From: Pseudomonas sp. UBA5706
GTDB taxonomy: Bacteria; Pseudomonadota; Gammaproteobacteria; Pseudomonadales; Pseudomonadaceae
Direction of reading: 5' to 3'
DNA: 64,000 bases
NCBI RefSeq assembly: GCF_002419965.1
Contig: NZ_DIHC01000042.1
Span: 10,059-74,058 of the forward strand
The position numbers and the translations under genes were made by a program. Position 1 is the first letter of the stretch. Every line of letters begins with the position of its first letter. Shown in pieces: positions 44,048 through 52,469 of this stretch. Under the pieces are notes generated by a model. The model worked only from the letters and a program-made list of their open reading frames with translations, did no database searches and was not told where the DNA came from.

Positions 44048-46273
44048 TTATTTCAGCGAGTTGATCGCCTCGTTCAGGGTCTTGCTAGGGCGCATGGCAT
44101 TACTGGCCAGTTCCGGCGTCGCAAAGTAGTAACCGCCGATGTCCAGAGGCTTACCCTGTACGCTGTTCAGCTCGGCGACGATGGTCGCTTCGTTGTCGGC
44201 CAGGGTTTTGGCCAGTTGGGTAAACTTGCCTTGCAGTTCGGTATCGTCGGTTTGCGCAGCCAGCGCCTGGGCCCAGTAGGTGGCCAGGTAGAAATGGCTG
44301 CCACGGTTATCGATACCGCCAACCTTGCGCGATGGCGATTTGTTGTTGTCCAGGAACTGGCCGGTTGCCTTATCCAGGGCTGTAGCAAGTACCAGCGCTT
44401 TCGGATTGCTGTAGGTGTTACCCAGATGCTCAAGCGAAGCCGCCAGCGCGAGGAACTCACCCAACGAATCCCAACGCAGGAAGTTTTCTTCGTTGAGCTG
44501 CTGAACGTGTTTGGGTGCCGAACCGCCGGCGCCGGTTTCGAACAGGCCGCCACCGTTCATGAGGGGAACGATCGACAGCATCTTGGCGCTCGTGCCCAGC
44601 TCCATGATCGGGAACAGGTCGGTCAGGTAGTCGCGCAACACGTTACCGGTCACCGAGATGGTGTCCTTGCCAGCGCGAATGCGCTCCAGGGATACCTTCA
44701 TGGCATCGACCGGTGATTTGATGCTGATGTCCAGGCCTGTGGTGTCGTGATCCTTCAGGTACTTCTCGACCTTCTTGATCATAACGGCGTCGTGGGCCCG
44801 CTCCGGGTCCAGCCAGAAGATGGCCGGGGTGTTGCTCAGGCGCGAACGGTTGACTGCCAGCTTGACCCAATCCTGAATCGGCGCGTCCTTGGTCTGGCAC
44901 ATGCGCCAGATATCGCCGGCGTCGACGCTCTGCTCCATCAGCACCTGGCCCTTGTCGTCGGTGACGCGGACTACGCCGTCGGTTTCGATCTGGAAGGTCT
45001 TGTTGTGCGAACCGTACTCTTCGGCTTTCTGTGCCATCAGGCCAACGTTCGGTACGCTGCCCATAGTGGTCGGATCGAAGGCGCCGTGTTGCTTGCAGTC
45101 TTCGATGACCGCCTGATAGATAGTGGCGTAGCAGCGATCCGGGATCACGGCCTTGGTGTCCTGCAGGACGCCGTCGTTGTTCCACATCTTGCCGGAATCA
45201 CGAATCATCGCAGGCATCGATGCGTCGACGATGACATCGCTCGGCACGTGCAGGTTGGTGATGCCCTTGTCGGAGTTGACCATCGCCAGAGGAGGGCGAG
45301 TGGCGTAAACGGCTTTGACGTCAGCTTCGATCTGCGCCTGTTGGTCAACGGGCAGGCTCTTGATGCGAGCGTACAGATCACCAATACCGTTGCTCAGGCT
45401 GAAGCCGATTTCCTTCAGGACATCAGCATGCTTGCTCAACGCGTCCTGATAGTACTCGGCGACGAATTCGCCGAACATGATCGGGTCGGAGACCTTCATC
45501 ATGGTGGCTTTCAGGTGCACGGAGAACAGCACGCCCAGTTTTTTTGCGTCTTCGATTTCCTTGGCCACGAACGCCCGCAACGCTTTCTTGCTCATCACGG
45601 CGCAATCGATGATTTCACCGGCCAACACCGATGTCTTGTCCTTGAGGACCGTGGTGCTGCCGTCCTTGCCAATCAGTTCGATCTTCACTGAGCCTGCAGC
45701 TTCGATCAGCGAGGATTTTTCGCTGCCGTAGAAGTCGCCGTTGTCCATATGCGCAACGTGGGACTTGGAGTCTGCGGCCCATGCGCCCATCTTGTGCGGG
45801 TGCTTGCGCGCGTAGTTTTTGACCGAAAGCGGTGCGCGGCGATCAGAGTTACCTTCACGCAGTACCGGATTAACGGCACTGCCTTTTACCTTGTCGTAGC
45901 CAGCACGAGCCACCTGGTCGGCTTCGGTCACGACTTCATCCGGGTAGTCCGGGATGTCGTAGCCCTTGGCCTGCAGTTCCTTGATCGCCGCTTTCAATTG
46001 CGGGACCGAGGCGCTGATGTTAGGCAGCTTGATGATGTTCGCTTCCGGGGTAGTCGCCAGTTCGCCCAGCTCGGCCAGATCGTCGGAAACCTTCTTGTCA
46101 CCCAGGCGCTCGGGGAAGCTGGCCAGGATACGGGCTGCAAGAGAAATGTCGCGGGTTTCGACGGTGATATCGGCGGACGCTGTGAATGCTTTGATGATGG
46201 GAAGCAGCGAGTAGGTGGCGAGGGCAGGAGCTTCGTCGGTGAAGGTATAGATGATCTTCGAGCGGTTGGACAT
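44048..46273 (-). CDS. idh: Isocitrate dehydrogenase (NADP+), monomeric type
   Basis: The 741-residue protein is the large monomeric NADP-dependent isocitrate dehydrogenase, catalysing oxidative decarboxylation of isocitrate to 2-oxoglutarate in the TCA cycle. MSNRSKIIYTFTDEAPALAT is the family N-terminus; ATG 46273 is therefore preferred to the longer frame from 46336. In P. aeruginosa and P. putida, as I recall, the dimeric-type gene icd sits between idh and cspD; here only 572 non-coding bases lie in that interval. It competes with AceA, also in this window, at the isocitrate branch point. Confidence 0.96.
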   Translation of the reverse strand: MSNRSKIIYTFTDEAPALATYSLLPIIKAFTASADITVETRDISLAARILASFPERLGDKKVSDDLAELGELATTPEANIIKLPNISASVPQLKAAIKELQAKGYDIPDYPDEVVTEADQVARAGYDKVKGSAVNPVLREGNSDRRAPLSVKNYARKHPHKMGAWAADSKSHVAHMDNGDFYGSEKSSLIEAAGSVKIELIGKDGSTTVLKDKTSVLAGEIIDCAVMSKKALRAFVAKEIEDAKKLGVLFSVHLKATMMKVSDPIMFGEFVAEYYQDALSKHADVLKEIGFSLSNGIGDLYARIKSLPVDQQAQIEADVKAVYATRPPLAMVNSDKGITNLHVPSDVIVDASMPAMIRDSGKMWNNDGVLQDTKAVIPDRCYATIYQAVIEDCKQHGAFDPTTMGSVPNVGLMAQKAEEYGSHNKTFQIETDGVVRVTDDKGQVLMEQSVDAGDIWRMCQTKDAPIQDWVKLAVNRSRLSNTPAIFWLDPERAHDAVMIKKVEKYLKDHDTTGLDISIKSPVDAMKVSLERIRAGKDTISVTGNVLRDYLTDLFPIMELGTSAKMLSIVPLMNGGGLFETGAGGSAPKHVQQLNEENFLRWDSLGEFLALAASLEHLGNTYSNPKALVLATALDKATGQFLDNNKSPSRKVGGIDNRGSHFYLATYWAQALAAQTDDTELQGKFTQLAKTLADNEATIVAELNSVQGKPLDIGGYYFATPELASNAMRPSKTLNEAINSLK

Positions 46274-46786
46274 TTTCGGGATAACTCTCTTCTTTGCTGA
46301 GCGTACACAAAATTTCGAGATGCGCAGGGTAGGCACTTTCGCCCAAGGTATCGATGAGCCGAAAGTCGAGAATTTCGTCGCGTGAATGGACTACTTCAGT
46401 CGAGCGTCAGGCGGCTGCACTCCGGTTGAGAGTGCGGCCTTTCGAGGGTTGAAAGTCTCGTTTCAGATGGCTCGGCCCCCAATGACCCTATGGTCACCGG
46501 CGGCAAGTATACCACCGCTCCTGGCCATTAATACGTCAGTAGCGTGAAGGCGGGACATATGCATTGATCGATTCAGCCTCGGGGTCGTCACCCAGACGAT
46601 TCCGAAAAACCATGAAGCCCGCGTTTTACGTGGCCTGCGGCAGACTGTCGCAGCTCCCTCGGAATAGCGAAGGGCGGATACAACGCCGAATGGATTTCGA
46701 CTAAAGGAGCATTCGACTGCAGATGCGGGGCTTTTGAAGATCGCAGCATATAGGCGAGGACGAGGTAAGCAACCGGCGTAAAAAAA
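46274..46786. other. Non-coding interval between idh and the cspD terminator
   Basis: This gap of about 510 bases has no supported gene on either strand. The idh promoter should lie in it, close to 46300-46520. It is the interval where related genomes carry icd; I could not recognise icd remnants by eye. Confidence 0.6.
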
Positions 46787-46812
46787 CGGTCAGTTCAGGA
46801 AGGAACTGACCG
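46787..46812 (-). terminator. Terminator of cspD
   Basis: CGGTCAGTTC (46787-46796) and GAACTGACCG (46803-46812) are perfect 10-base arms, followed by T7 on the minus strand, 34 bases beyond the cspD stop. Confidence 0.9.
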
Positions 46813-46845
46813 GTTTTCATGAGGCTCGCGCTTGAACGGTCCGGC

Positions 46846-47154
46846 TCAGGCGTCGACTTTGCTTTTGCTGCGAACGGACTGTTGGCTGTGTGCGGCAGCA
46901 GCGTCAATACCTGACGCTTCAGAGTCAGCAAATGTTTCTACGTATATCTCTATCGCATGCGTCCCACGGGGACCTTGAATGACATCAAACTTCACCGCCT
47001 GGCCTGCCTTTAGCGTTCTGTATCCGTCCATTTTTATGGATGAGTAGTGCGCGAACAGATCTTCTCCAGGCCTGCTGTCCGTAATGATGAAGCCATACCC
47101 CTTGGCGTTGTTGAACCACTTGACCTTACCGCGTAGCACAGTACTGCTTGACAT
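46846..47154 (-). CDS. cspD: Cold-shock-domain protein CspD
   Basis: CspD is a single-stranded nucleic-acid binding protein that inhibits DNA replication in stationary phase in E. coli. The cold-shock domain (1-68) has RNP motifs KGYGFI and DLFAHYSSI, and the CspD-type stretch MDGYRTLKAGQAVKFDV. A C-terminal tail of about 35 polar residues follows. I chose ATG 47154, preceded by AGAGGGA, over an upstream in-frame ATG at 47172. It diverges from clpS across 221 bases, the usual cspD-clpS arrangement. Confidence 0.93.
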   Translation of the reverse strand: MSSSTVLRGKVKWFNNAKGYGFIITDSRPGEDLFAHYSSIKMDGYRTLKAGQAVKFDVIQGPRGTHAIEIYVETFADSEASGIDAAAAHSQQSVRSKSKVDA

Positions 47155-47375
47155 AGTCGCATCCCTCTGCAAAGGACTCCGATGGGAGTATCATCACCTC
47201 CATCCGCCGGACCTAAAAAATTTTGGTTGACTGCGCGGACCCTTTTTACCCAATGTGGGTTCTATTGTTTGTAACACCGATTAGCCGATAGTCAAGGTCA
47301 AGCGGCAGTCCAATTGAAAACCCGCATGATCCTGACTACTTATTTCAATTCCGCCCCTTACGATCCTTCTTTACC

Positions 47376-47738
47376 ATGCATGCAATCAGCAAGATTCGAC
47401 TAACATTCAATCAGGATGATCCGCAATCCCATGAGGACGAAGCGGCGGGCATCGCTGTACAGGAAGCCAAGCCGACATTGCAGGTGCCACCGATGTATAA
47501 GGTGGTTTTGTTCAACGATGACTACACCCCGATGGATTTTGTCGTCGAAGTACTCGAGGTGTTCTTCAACCTGAATCGTGAGCTGGCGACCAAGGTCATG
47601 CTGGCCGTCCATACAGAGGGACGGGCAGTTTGCGGATTGTTTACCCGCGACATCGCCGAGACCAAGGCAATGCAGGTCAACCAATACGCCAGGGAAAGCC
47701 AGCATCCGCTACTCTGTGAGATCGAGAAGGACGGTTAA
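47376..47738 (+). CDS. clpS: ATP-dependent Clp protease adaptor ClpS
   Basis: ClpS delivers N-degron substrates (N-terminal Leu, Phe, Tyr, Trp) to ClpAP. The 120-residue protein has a disordered N-terminal tail (1-35) and the ClpS core with YKVVLFNDDYTPMDFVVEVL and VHTEGRAVCGLFTRDIAETK, covering the N-degron pocket. clpA starts 29 bases downstream, so the two are cotranscribed. Confidence 0.97.
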   Translation: MHAISKIRLTFNQDDPQSHEDEAAGIAVQEAKPTLQVPPMYKVVLFNDDYTPMDFVVEVLEVFFNLNRELATKVMLAVHTEGRAVCGLFTRDIAETKAMQVNQYARESQHPLLCEIEKDG

Positions 47739-47767
47739 CGCCGGACACTTGGGTATGAGGTGAAGCT

Positions 47768-50038
47768 ATGTTAAACCGTGAGCTCGAAGTCACCCTCAAT
47801 TTGGCTTTCAAGGAGGCCCGCTCAAAACGTCATGAATTCATGACCGTCGAGCACCTTTTGCTGGCCCTATTGGACAATGAGGCTGCCGCCACTGTTCTGC
47901 GTGCCTGCGGCGCAAACCTCGACAAACTCAAACACGACCTTCAGGAGTTCATCGACTCCACCACCCCGCTGATCCCCGTACACGATGAGGATCGCGAGAC
48001 CCAGCCCACCCTGGGATTTCAGCGCGTGCTGCAGCGTGCGGTGTTCCATGTGCAGAGTTCCGGTAAGCGTGAAGTCACCGGTGCCAATGTTCTGGTGGCT
48101 ATTTTCAGTGAGCAGGAGAGTCAGGCGGTGTTTCTGCTCAAGCAGCAGAGCGTTGCCCGTATCGATGTCGTCAACTACATCGCTCATGGCATATCCAAGG
48201 TGCCTGGGCATGGCGATCACTCTGAAGGTGAGCAAGATATGCAGGATGATGAGGGCGGTGAGTCTTCTTCTTCGGGCAATCCTCTGGATGCCTATGCCAG
48301 CAACCTGAATGAACTGGCTCGCCAGGGCCGCATCGATCCTCTGGTCGGTCGTGAGTTGGAGGTCGAGCGTGTCGCTCAGATTCTCGCGCGCCGTCGCAAG
48401 AACAACCCGCTGCTGGTCGGCGAGGCCGGTGTCGGTAAAACCGCCATCGCCGAAGGTCTGGCCAAGCGTATCGTCGACAATCAGGTGCCGGACCTGCTGG
48501 CCAGCAGCGTCGTTTACTCGCTGGACCTGGGCGCCCTGCTGGCCGGTACCAAATACCGCGGCGACTTCGAGAAGCGCTTCAAGGCGTTGCTCGGTGAGCT
48601 GAAGAAGCGTCCACATGCGATCCTGTTCATCGACGAAATCCATACCATCATTGGTGCGGGTGCAGCGTCGGGCGGGGTGATGGACGCCTCCAACCTGCTT
48701 AAACCGCTGTTGTCGTCAGGGGACATCCGCTGCATCGGTTCGACCACGTTCCAGGAATTCCGTGGCATCTTCGAAAAAGACCGTGCGCTGGCCCGTCGCT
48801 TCCAAAAGGTTGACGTCTCCGAGCCGTCCGTCGAGGACACCATCGGTATTTTGCGTGGCTTGAAAGGTCGTTTCGAGCAGCACCACAGCATCGAATACAG
48901 TGATGAGGCGTTGCGTGCTGCCGCTGAGCTGGCGTCACGCTATATCAATGATCGTCATATGCCGGATAAGGCGATCGATGTCATTGACGAGGCGGGTGCT
49001 TATCAGCGTTTGCAGCCAGTTGAGCTGCGCGTCAAGCGTATAGAAGTGCCCCAGGTTGAAGATATCGTGGCGAAAATCGCGCGGATTCCGCCTAAGCACG
49101 TCAACAGTTCCGATAAGGAACTGTTGCGTAACCTTGAGCGCGACCTGAAACTGACCGTGTTTGGCCAGGATGCGGCGATCGATTCGTTGTCCACCGCGAT
49201 CAAGCTGTCCCGTGCAGGCCTCAAATCGCCGGATAAGCCTGTAGGCTCGTTCCTGTTCGCAGGCCCGACCGGCGTTGGCAAAACCGAGGCTGCGCGTCAG
49301 CTGGCCAAGGCGCTGGGTATCGAGCTGGTGCGTTTCGACATGTCCGAGTATATGGAGCGTCACACCGTATCGCGTCTGATCGGTGCGCCACCTGGCTATG
49401 TCGGTTTCGATCAGGGCGGTCTGTTGACCGAAGCCATCACCAAGCAGCCTCACTGCGTGTTGCTGCTCGATGAGATCGAAAAAGCGCATCCTGAAGTCTT
49501 TAACCTGCTGCTGCAGGTGATGGACCATGGCACTTTGACCGACAACAACGGCCGCAAGGCGGACTTCCGCAATGTGATCGTGATCATGACCACCAATGCT
49601 GGTGCAGAAACTGCAGCGCGCGCTTCGATTGGCTTCACGCATCAGGATCATTCGTCCGATGCCATGGAAGTCATCAAGAAGAGCTTCACGCCGGAATTCC
49701 GCAACCGCCTGGACACCATCATTCAGTTTGGTCGCCTCAGCCACGAGGTCATCAAGAGTGTGGTGGACAAGTTCCTCACCGAGCTACAGGCGCAGCTGGA
49801 AGACAAGCGGGTGCTGCTCGAGGTGACCGATGCGGCCCGGAGTTATCTGGCCGAAGGTGGTTACGATGCGGCAATGGGCGCTCGCCCGATGGCGCGTCTG
49901 ATTCAGGACAAGATCAAGCGCCCACTGGCGGAGGAAATTCTCTTCGGTGAGTTGTCCGAACATGGCGGTGTCGTACACATCGACTTCAAGGATGGCGAGA
50001 TCACGTTCGACTACGAGACCACGGCAGAATTGGCCTGA
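47768..50038 (+). CDS. clpA: ATP-dependent Clp protease ATP-binding subunit ClpA
   Basis: ClpA is the AAA+ unfoldase of the ClpAP protease. The 756-residue protein has the double Clp-N domain (1-145), AAA module 1 with Walker A GEAGVGKT (about 218-225), and module 2 with GPTGVGKT (about 499-506) and LLDEIEKAHPEVF. It ends at a strong terminator. Partners ClpS, Bpt and Aat are all encoded within 4.6 kb. Confidence 0.98.
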   Translation: MLNRELEVTLNLAFKEARSKRHEFMTVEHLLLALLDNEAAATVLRACGANLDKLKHDLQEFIDSTTPLIPVHDEDRETQPTLGFQRVLQRAVFHVQSSGKREVTGANVLVAIFSEQESQAVFLLKQQSVARIDVVNYIAHGISKVPGHGDHSEGEQDMQDDEGGESSSSGNPLDAYASNLNELARQGRIDPLVGRELEVERVAQILARRRKNNPLLVGEAGVGKTAIAEGLAKRIVDNQVPDLLASSVVYSLDLGALLAGTKYRGDFEKRFKALLGELKKRPHAILFIDEIHTIIGAGAASGGVMDASNLLKPLLSSGDIRCIGSTTFQEFRGIFEKDRALARRFQKVDVSEPSVEDTIGILRGLKGRFEQHHSIEYSDEALRAAAELASRYINDRHMPDKAIDVIDEAGAYQRLQPVELRVKRIEVPQVEDIVAKIARIPPKHVNSSDKELLRNLERDLKLTVFGQDAAIDSLSTAIKLSRAGLKSPDKPVGSFLFAGPTGVGKTEAARQLAKALGIELVRFDMSEYMERHTVSRLIGAPPGYVGFDQGGLLTEAITKQPHCVLLLDEIEKAHPEVFNLLLQVMDHGTLTDNNGRKADFRNVIVIMTTNAGAETAARASIGFTHQDHSSDAMEVIKKSFTPEFRNRLDTIIQFGRLSHEVIKSVVDKFLTELQAQLEDKRVLLEVTDAARSYLAEGGYDAAMGARPMARLIQDKIKRPLAEEILFGELSEHGGVVHIDFKDGEITFDYETTAELA

Positions 50039-50056
50039 CGTTTCATTGCAGTACGG

Positions 50057-50084
50057 CAAAAAGGCGCCTGTTGGCGCCTTTTTG
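50057..50084 (+). terminator. Terminator after clpA
   Basis: AAAAAGGCGCC / GGCGCCTTTTT arms around TGTT form a strong bidirectional-looking stem with T tract, 18 bases after clpA. I looked for a serine tRNA here, as in E. coli between clpA and infA, and found none. Confidence 0.92.
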
Positions 50085-50211
50085 CTATTTATCTATCTGA
50101 TTCGCCTCATCGTACCGGACTGTTCCGACAGCAGCCACGAACGGTTGAACGCGATTGCTCAAGCCGTACTGTTACAGCGCGAGGTATCGGGCTTGTAATT
50201 GACACGCACAC

Positions 50212-50241
50212 AAAAACGCCCGGTTTTTGCCGGGCGTTTTT
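50212..50241 (-). terminator. Terminator of infA
   Basis: AAAAACGCCCGG / CCGGGCGTTTTT is a long stem with short loop, 11 bases beyond the infA stop, followed by T residues on the minus strand. Confidence 0.9.
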
Positions 50242-50252
50242 GTTAAGACCTG

Positions 50253-50471
50253 TTAGCGGGCGCGGTAGGTGATGCGCCCTTTGCTCAAGTCGTAGGGCGT
50301 CAGTTCAACGCGGACCTTATCGCCGGTAAGAATACGAATGTAGTTCTTGCGCATCTTGCCGGAGATGTGCGCGGTTACGACGTGCCCATTTTCCAACTCC
50401 ACACGGAACATGGTGTTGGGCAGGGTGTCGACGACAGTGCCTTCCATTTCGAAGCTGTCTTCTTTCGACAT
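50253..50471 (-). CDS. infA: Translation initiation factor IF-1
   Basis: IF-1 binds the ribosomal A site during initiation. The 72-residue OB-fold protein has the full family sequence, including [20 protein letters not shown] and LSKGRITYR. It stands alone between terminators, converging with clpA. Confidence 0.98.
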
Positions 50472-50572
50472 GCAGTAAAGCCCTCGGTATCCAATGAATG
50501 GCCCGGTGCAAACGGCAGCCAGGCAAAAGCGGGCTGCATTGTGCCCGAAAAGTGAGGGTCAAGCCAAGGGAT

Positions 50573-51280
50573 TCAGTAAAGAGTGACCCATCTTTGGTTG
50601 GTCAGCAGTTCGATGGGGCGATATTGGGTCTTGTAATTCATCTTTTTGCAGTTTTTTATCCAGTAACCCAAATACACCGCATGCAGTCCCAGGCGAGCCG
50701 CTTCGGCGATTTGCCAGAGGATCGCATAGCGGCCCAGGCTGCGGCGCTCCTGGGCAGGCTCATAAAATGTATACACCGCTGACAGGCCGTTTGGTAGCAA
50801 GTCGGTCACCGCAACCGCCAGCAGGCGTCCTTCAAGACGGAACTCGTAGAAGCGCGAAAAGGCCAGGTCGCGGACCAGGAACGTCGAGAACTGATCGCGG
50901 CTGGGCGGATACATGTCGCCGTCTGCATGACGTTGCTCGATGTATCGCTGGTAGAGGTCGAAATACTCTTCACTGAAGTGCGGTTTGGCGCTCGTCACTT
51001 CAATGTCGGTATTCCGTTTGAAAATACGTTTTTGCTGTCGATCGGGTACGAAAAGCCCTACAGGAATACGGGCAGGTACACAGGCACTGCAGTTCTGGCA
51101 GTGCGGGCGATAGAGATGATCGCCACTGCGACGGAACCCCATGTCGGAAAGGTCGGCATAGACCTGAACATCCATTGGCTGGCTGGGGTCGAGGAACAGC
51201 GTGGTGGCTTGCTCTTCGGGCAGGTAGCTGCAGGAGTGGGGTTGAGTGGCATAAAACTTAAGCCGCGCCAGCTCGGTCAT
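50573..51280 (-). CDS. bpt: Aspartate/glutamate leucyltransferase (Bpt)
   Basis: Bpt transfers leucine from Leu-tRNA to proteins with N-terminal Asp or Glu and so creates a primary N-degron for ClpS-ClpAP. The 235-residue protein has the cysteine-rich ATE N-domain (CSYLPEEQATTLF, HCQNCSACVPARIPV) and the C-domain motif KNCKKMNYKTQYRP. I chose ATG 51280, following GAGGG, rather than TTG 51286. It lies 46 bases after aat in the same direction. Confidence 0.95.
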   Translation of the reverse strand: MTELARLKFYATQPHSCSYLPEEQATTLFLDPSQPMDVQVYADLSDMGFRRSGDHLYRPHCQNCSACVPARIPVGLFVPDRQQKRIFKRNTDIEVTSAKPHFSEEYFDLYQRYIEQRHADGDMYPPSRDQFSTFLVRDLAFSRFYEFRLEGRLLAVAVTDLLPNGLSAVYTFYEPAQERRSLGRYAILWQIAEAARLGLHAVYLGYWIKNCKKMNYKTQYRPIELLTNQRWVTLY

Positions 51281-51326
51281 GATCAACCCTCGAGAAAACT
51301 ATAGATAAGAGTGTATGCCAGCCGAA

Positions 51327-52016
51327 TCAAACTCGCCTAGGTAACCAGTCGGAGGAATTTGTCAGATCCAGGTGTTTGTGCAGATAGGCCGCGAAAGTTT
51401 GTCGGGGGATCGAACGAGCACCGAGGCTTTCCAGGTGTTGGGTCGGCATCTGGCAATCGATCAATACAAAGCCCCATGCGTTCAGTCGTTCGACCAGTGT
51501 GGCAAAACCGACTTTTGAGGCATTGTCGGCACGACTGAACATCGATTCGCCGAAAAACAGTTGCCCCATCGCCAGCCCATACAAGCCGCCTACCAATTCG
51601 CCGTTGTCGCGGACCTCAACGCTGTGGGCATGGCCGCGCGCGTGCAACTCTATATAAGCCGCCTGCATGGAACCGGTGATCCAGGTGCCATCGGCATAGG
51701 CACGAGGCTCGGCGCAAGCGCTTATGACGGCGGCGAAATCCTGGTCGAACGTGACCTCATAACGCTGCTGACGCATGACTTTGGCCAGGCTGCGAGAAAT
51801 GTGCAGTTCGTCAGGAAACAGCACTGTGCGCGGATCAGGTGACCACCAGAGAATCGGCTGACCCTGCTGGTACCAGGGAAAACAACCGTGGCGGTAGGCC
51901 TGGATTAGCCGGTCCGGAGACAGGTCACCGCCCCCGGCCAGCAGCCCGTTGGGTTCGCGCATGGCTTTTTCAAGCGGCGGAAAAACGAGGGTGTCGCGTG
52001 GTAACCAGGTAAGCAT
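51327..52016 (-). CDS. aat: Leucyl/phenylalanyl-tRNA--protein transferase
   Basis: Aat adds Leu or Phe to proteins beginning with Lys or Arg (N-degron pathway). The 229-residue protein has GLLAGGGDLSPDRLIQAYRHG and FPWYQQGQPILWWSPDPR, followed by MFSRADNASKV and the catalytic DCQMPTQHLESLGA. ATG 52016 (MLTWLPRDTLVFP) fits the family; the extension to 52055 does not. It is followed by bpt. Confidence 0.96.
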   Translation of the reverse strand: MLTWLPRDTLVFPPLEKAMREPNGLLAGGGDLSPDRLIQAYRHGCFPWYQQGQPILWWSPDPRTVLFPDELHISRSLAKVMRQQRYEVTFDQDFAAVISACAEPRAYADGTWITGSMQAAYIELHARGHAHSVEVRDNGELVGGLYGLAMGQLFFGESMFSRADNASKVGFATLVERLNAWGFVLIDCQMPTQHLESLGARSIPRQTFAAYLHKHLDLTNSSDWLPRRV

Positions 52017-52469
52017 GGCGTTCCGACTTTGCGAGAGGGGAGGGGAGTGTGGCACCTGTGCAACTACAAGTCGTGATTGCGGTCACAGGCGATTGACCAT
52101 TCCATACATGGGTAATACGTGGCAGATGTTCGGATTTCATCAGGATCATGGCCATTGGACAGTTTTGCATAACGTAAAAAATCGGGCCATAAGCCTTTGT
52201 CAGCAAAGAAAATGCATGATCAAATCGCCCGCTGTCACCGGTGCTTGAAGATCTGCAACGTCGGCGCCAGACTATCGTGGCGTGCAGCGTGCAAATCCGT
52301 ACAATGCCCGATGTTGTTTAACCTCTTTTCAAGTCACCTGTCGAGCGTGCGTCCAACCTCGTTGACGTTTCGCAATAGTCAGGCGTCGGTCGGCACTATT
52401 TCGTCGATGCAGTCGTACATAGTCAACCACCAGTAGATGTTCGCGCTAGCGCGCAGGAATTGAAGCGTT
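52017..52469. promoter_or_regulatory. Divergent aat / ftsK intergenic region
   Basis: This 453-base gap must hold both promoters. P. aeruginosa has trxB in this position as I recall; there is no trxB here, as in P. putida. A palindromic GCGCTAGCGC lies at about 52443-52452. Small frames here lack family signal and ribosome sites. I could not fix promoter elements. Confidence 0.5.

Noticed and set aside
50085..50211. Possible serine tRNA between clpA and infA as in E. coli
   Set aside because: No cloverleaf, CCA end or T-loop GTTCRANYC sequence can be found there.
52017..52469. Deletion of trxB between aat and ftsK
   Set aside because: P. aeruginosa carries trxB here, but P. putida-type genomes, as I recall, do not, so absence is ordinary.
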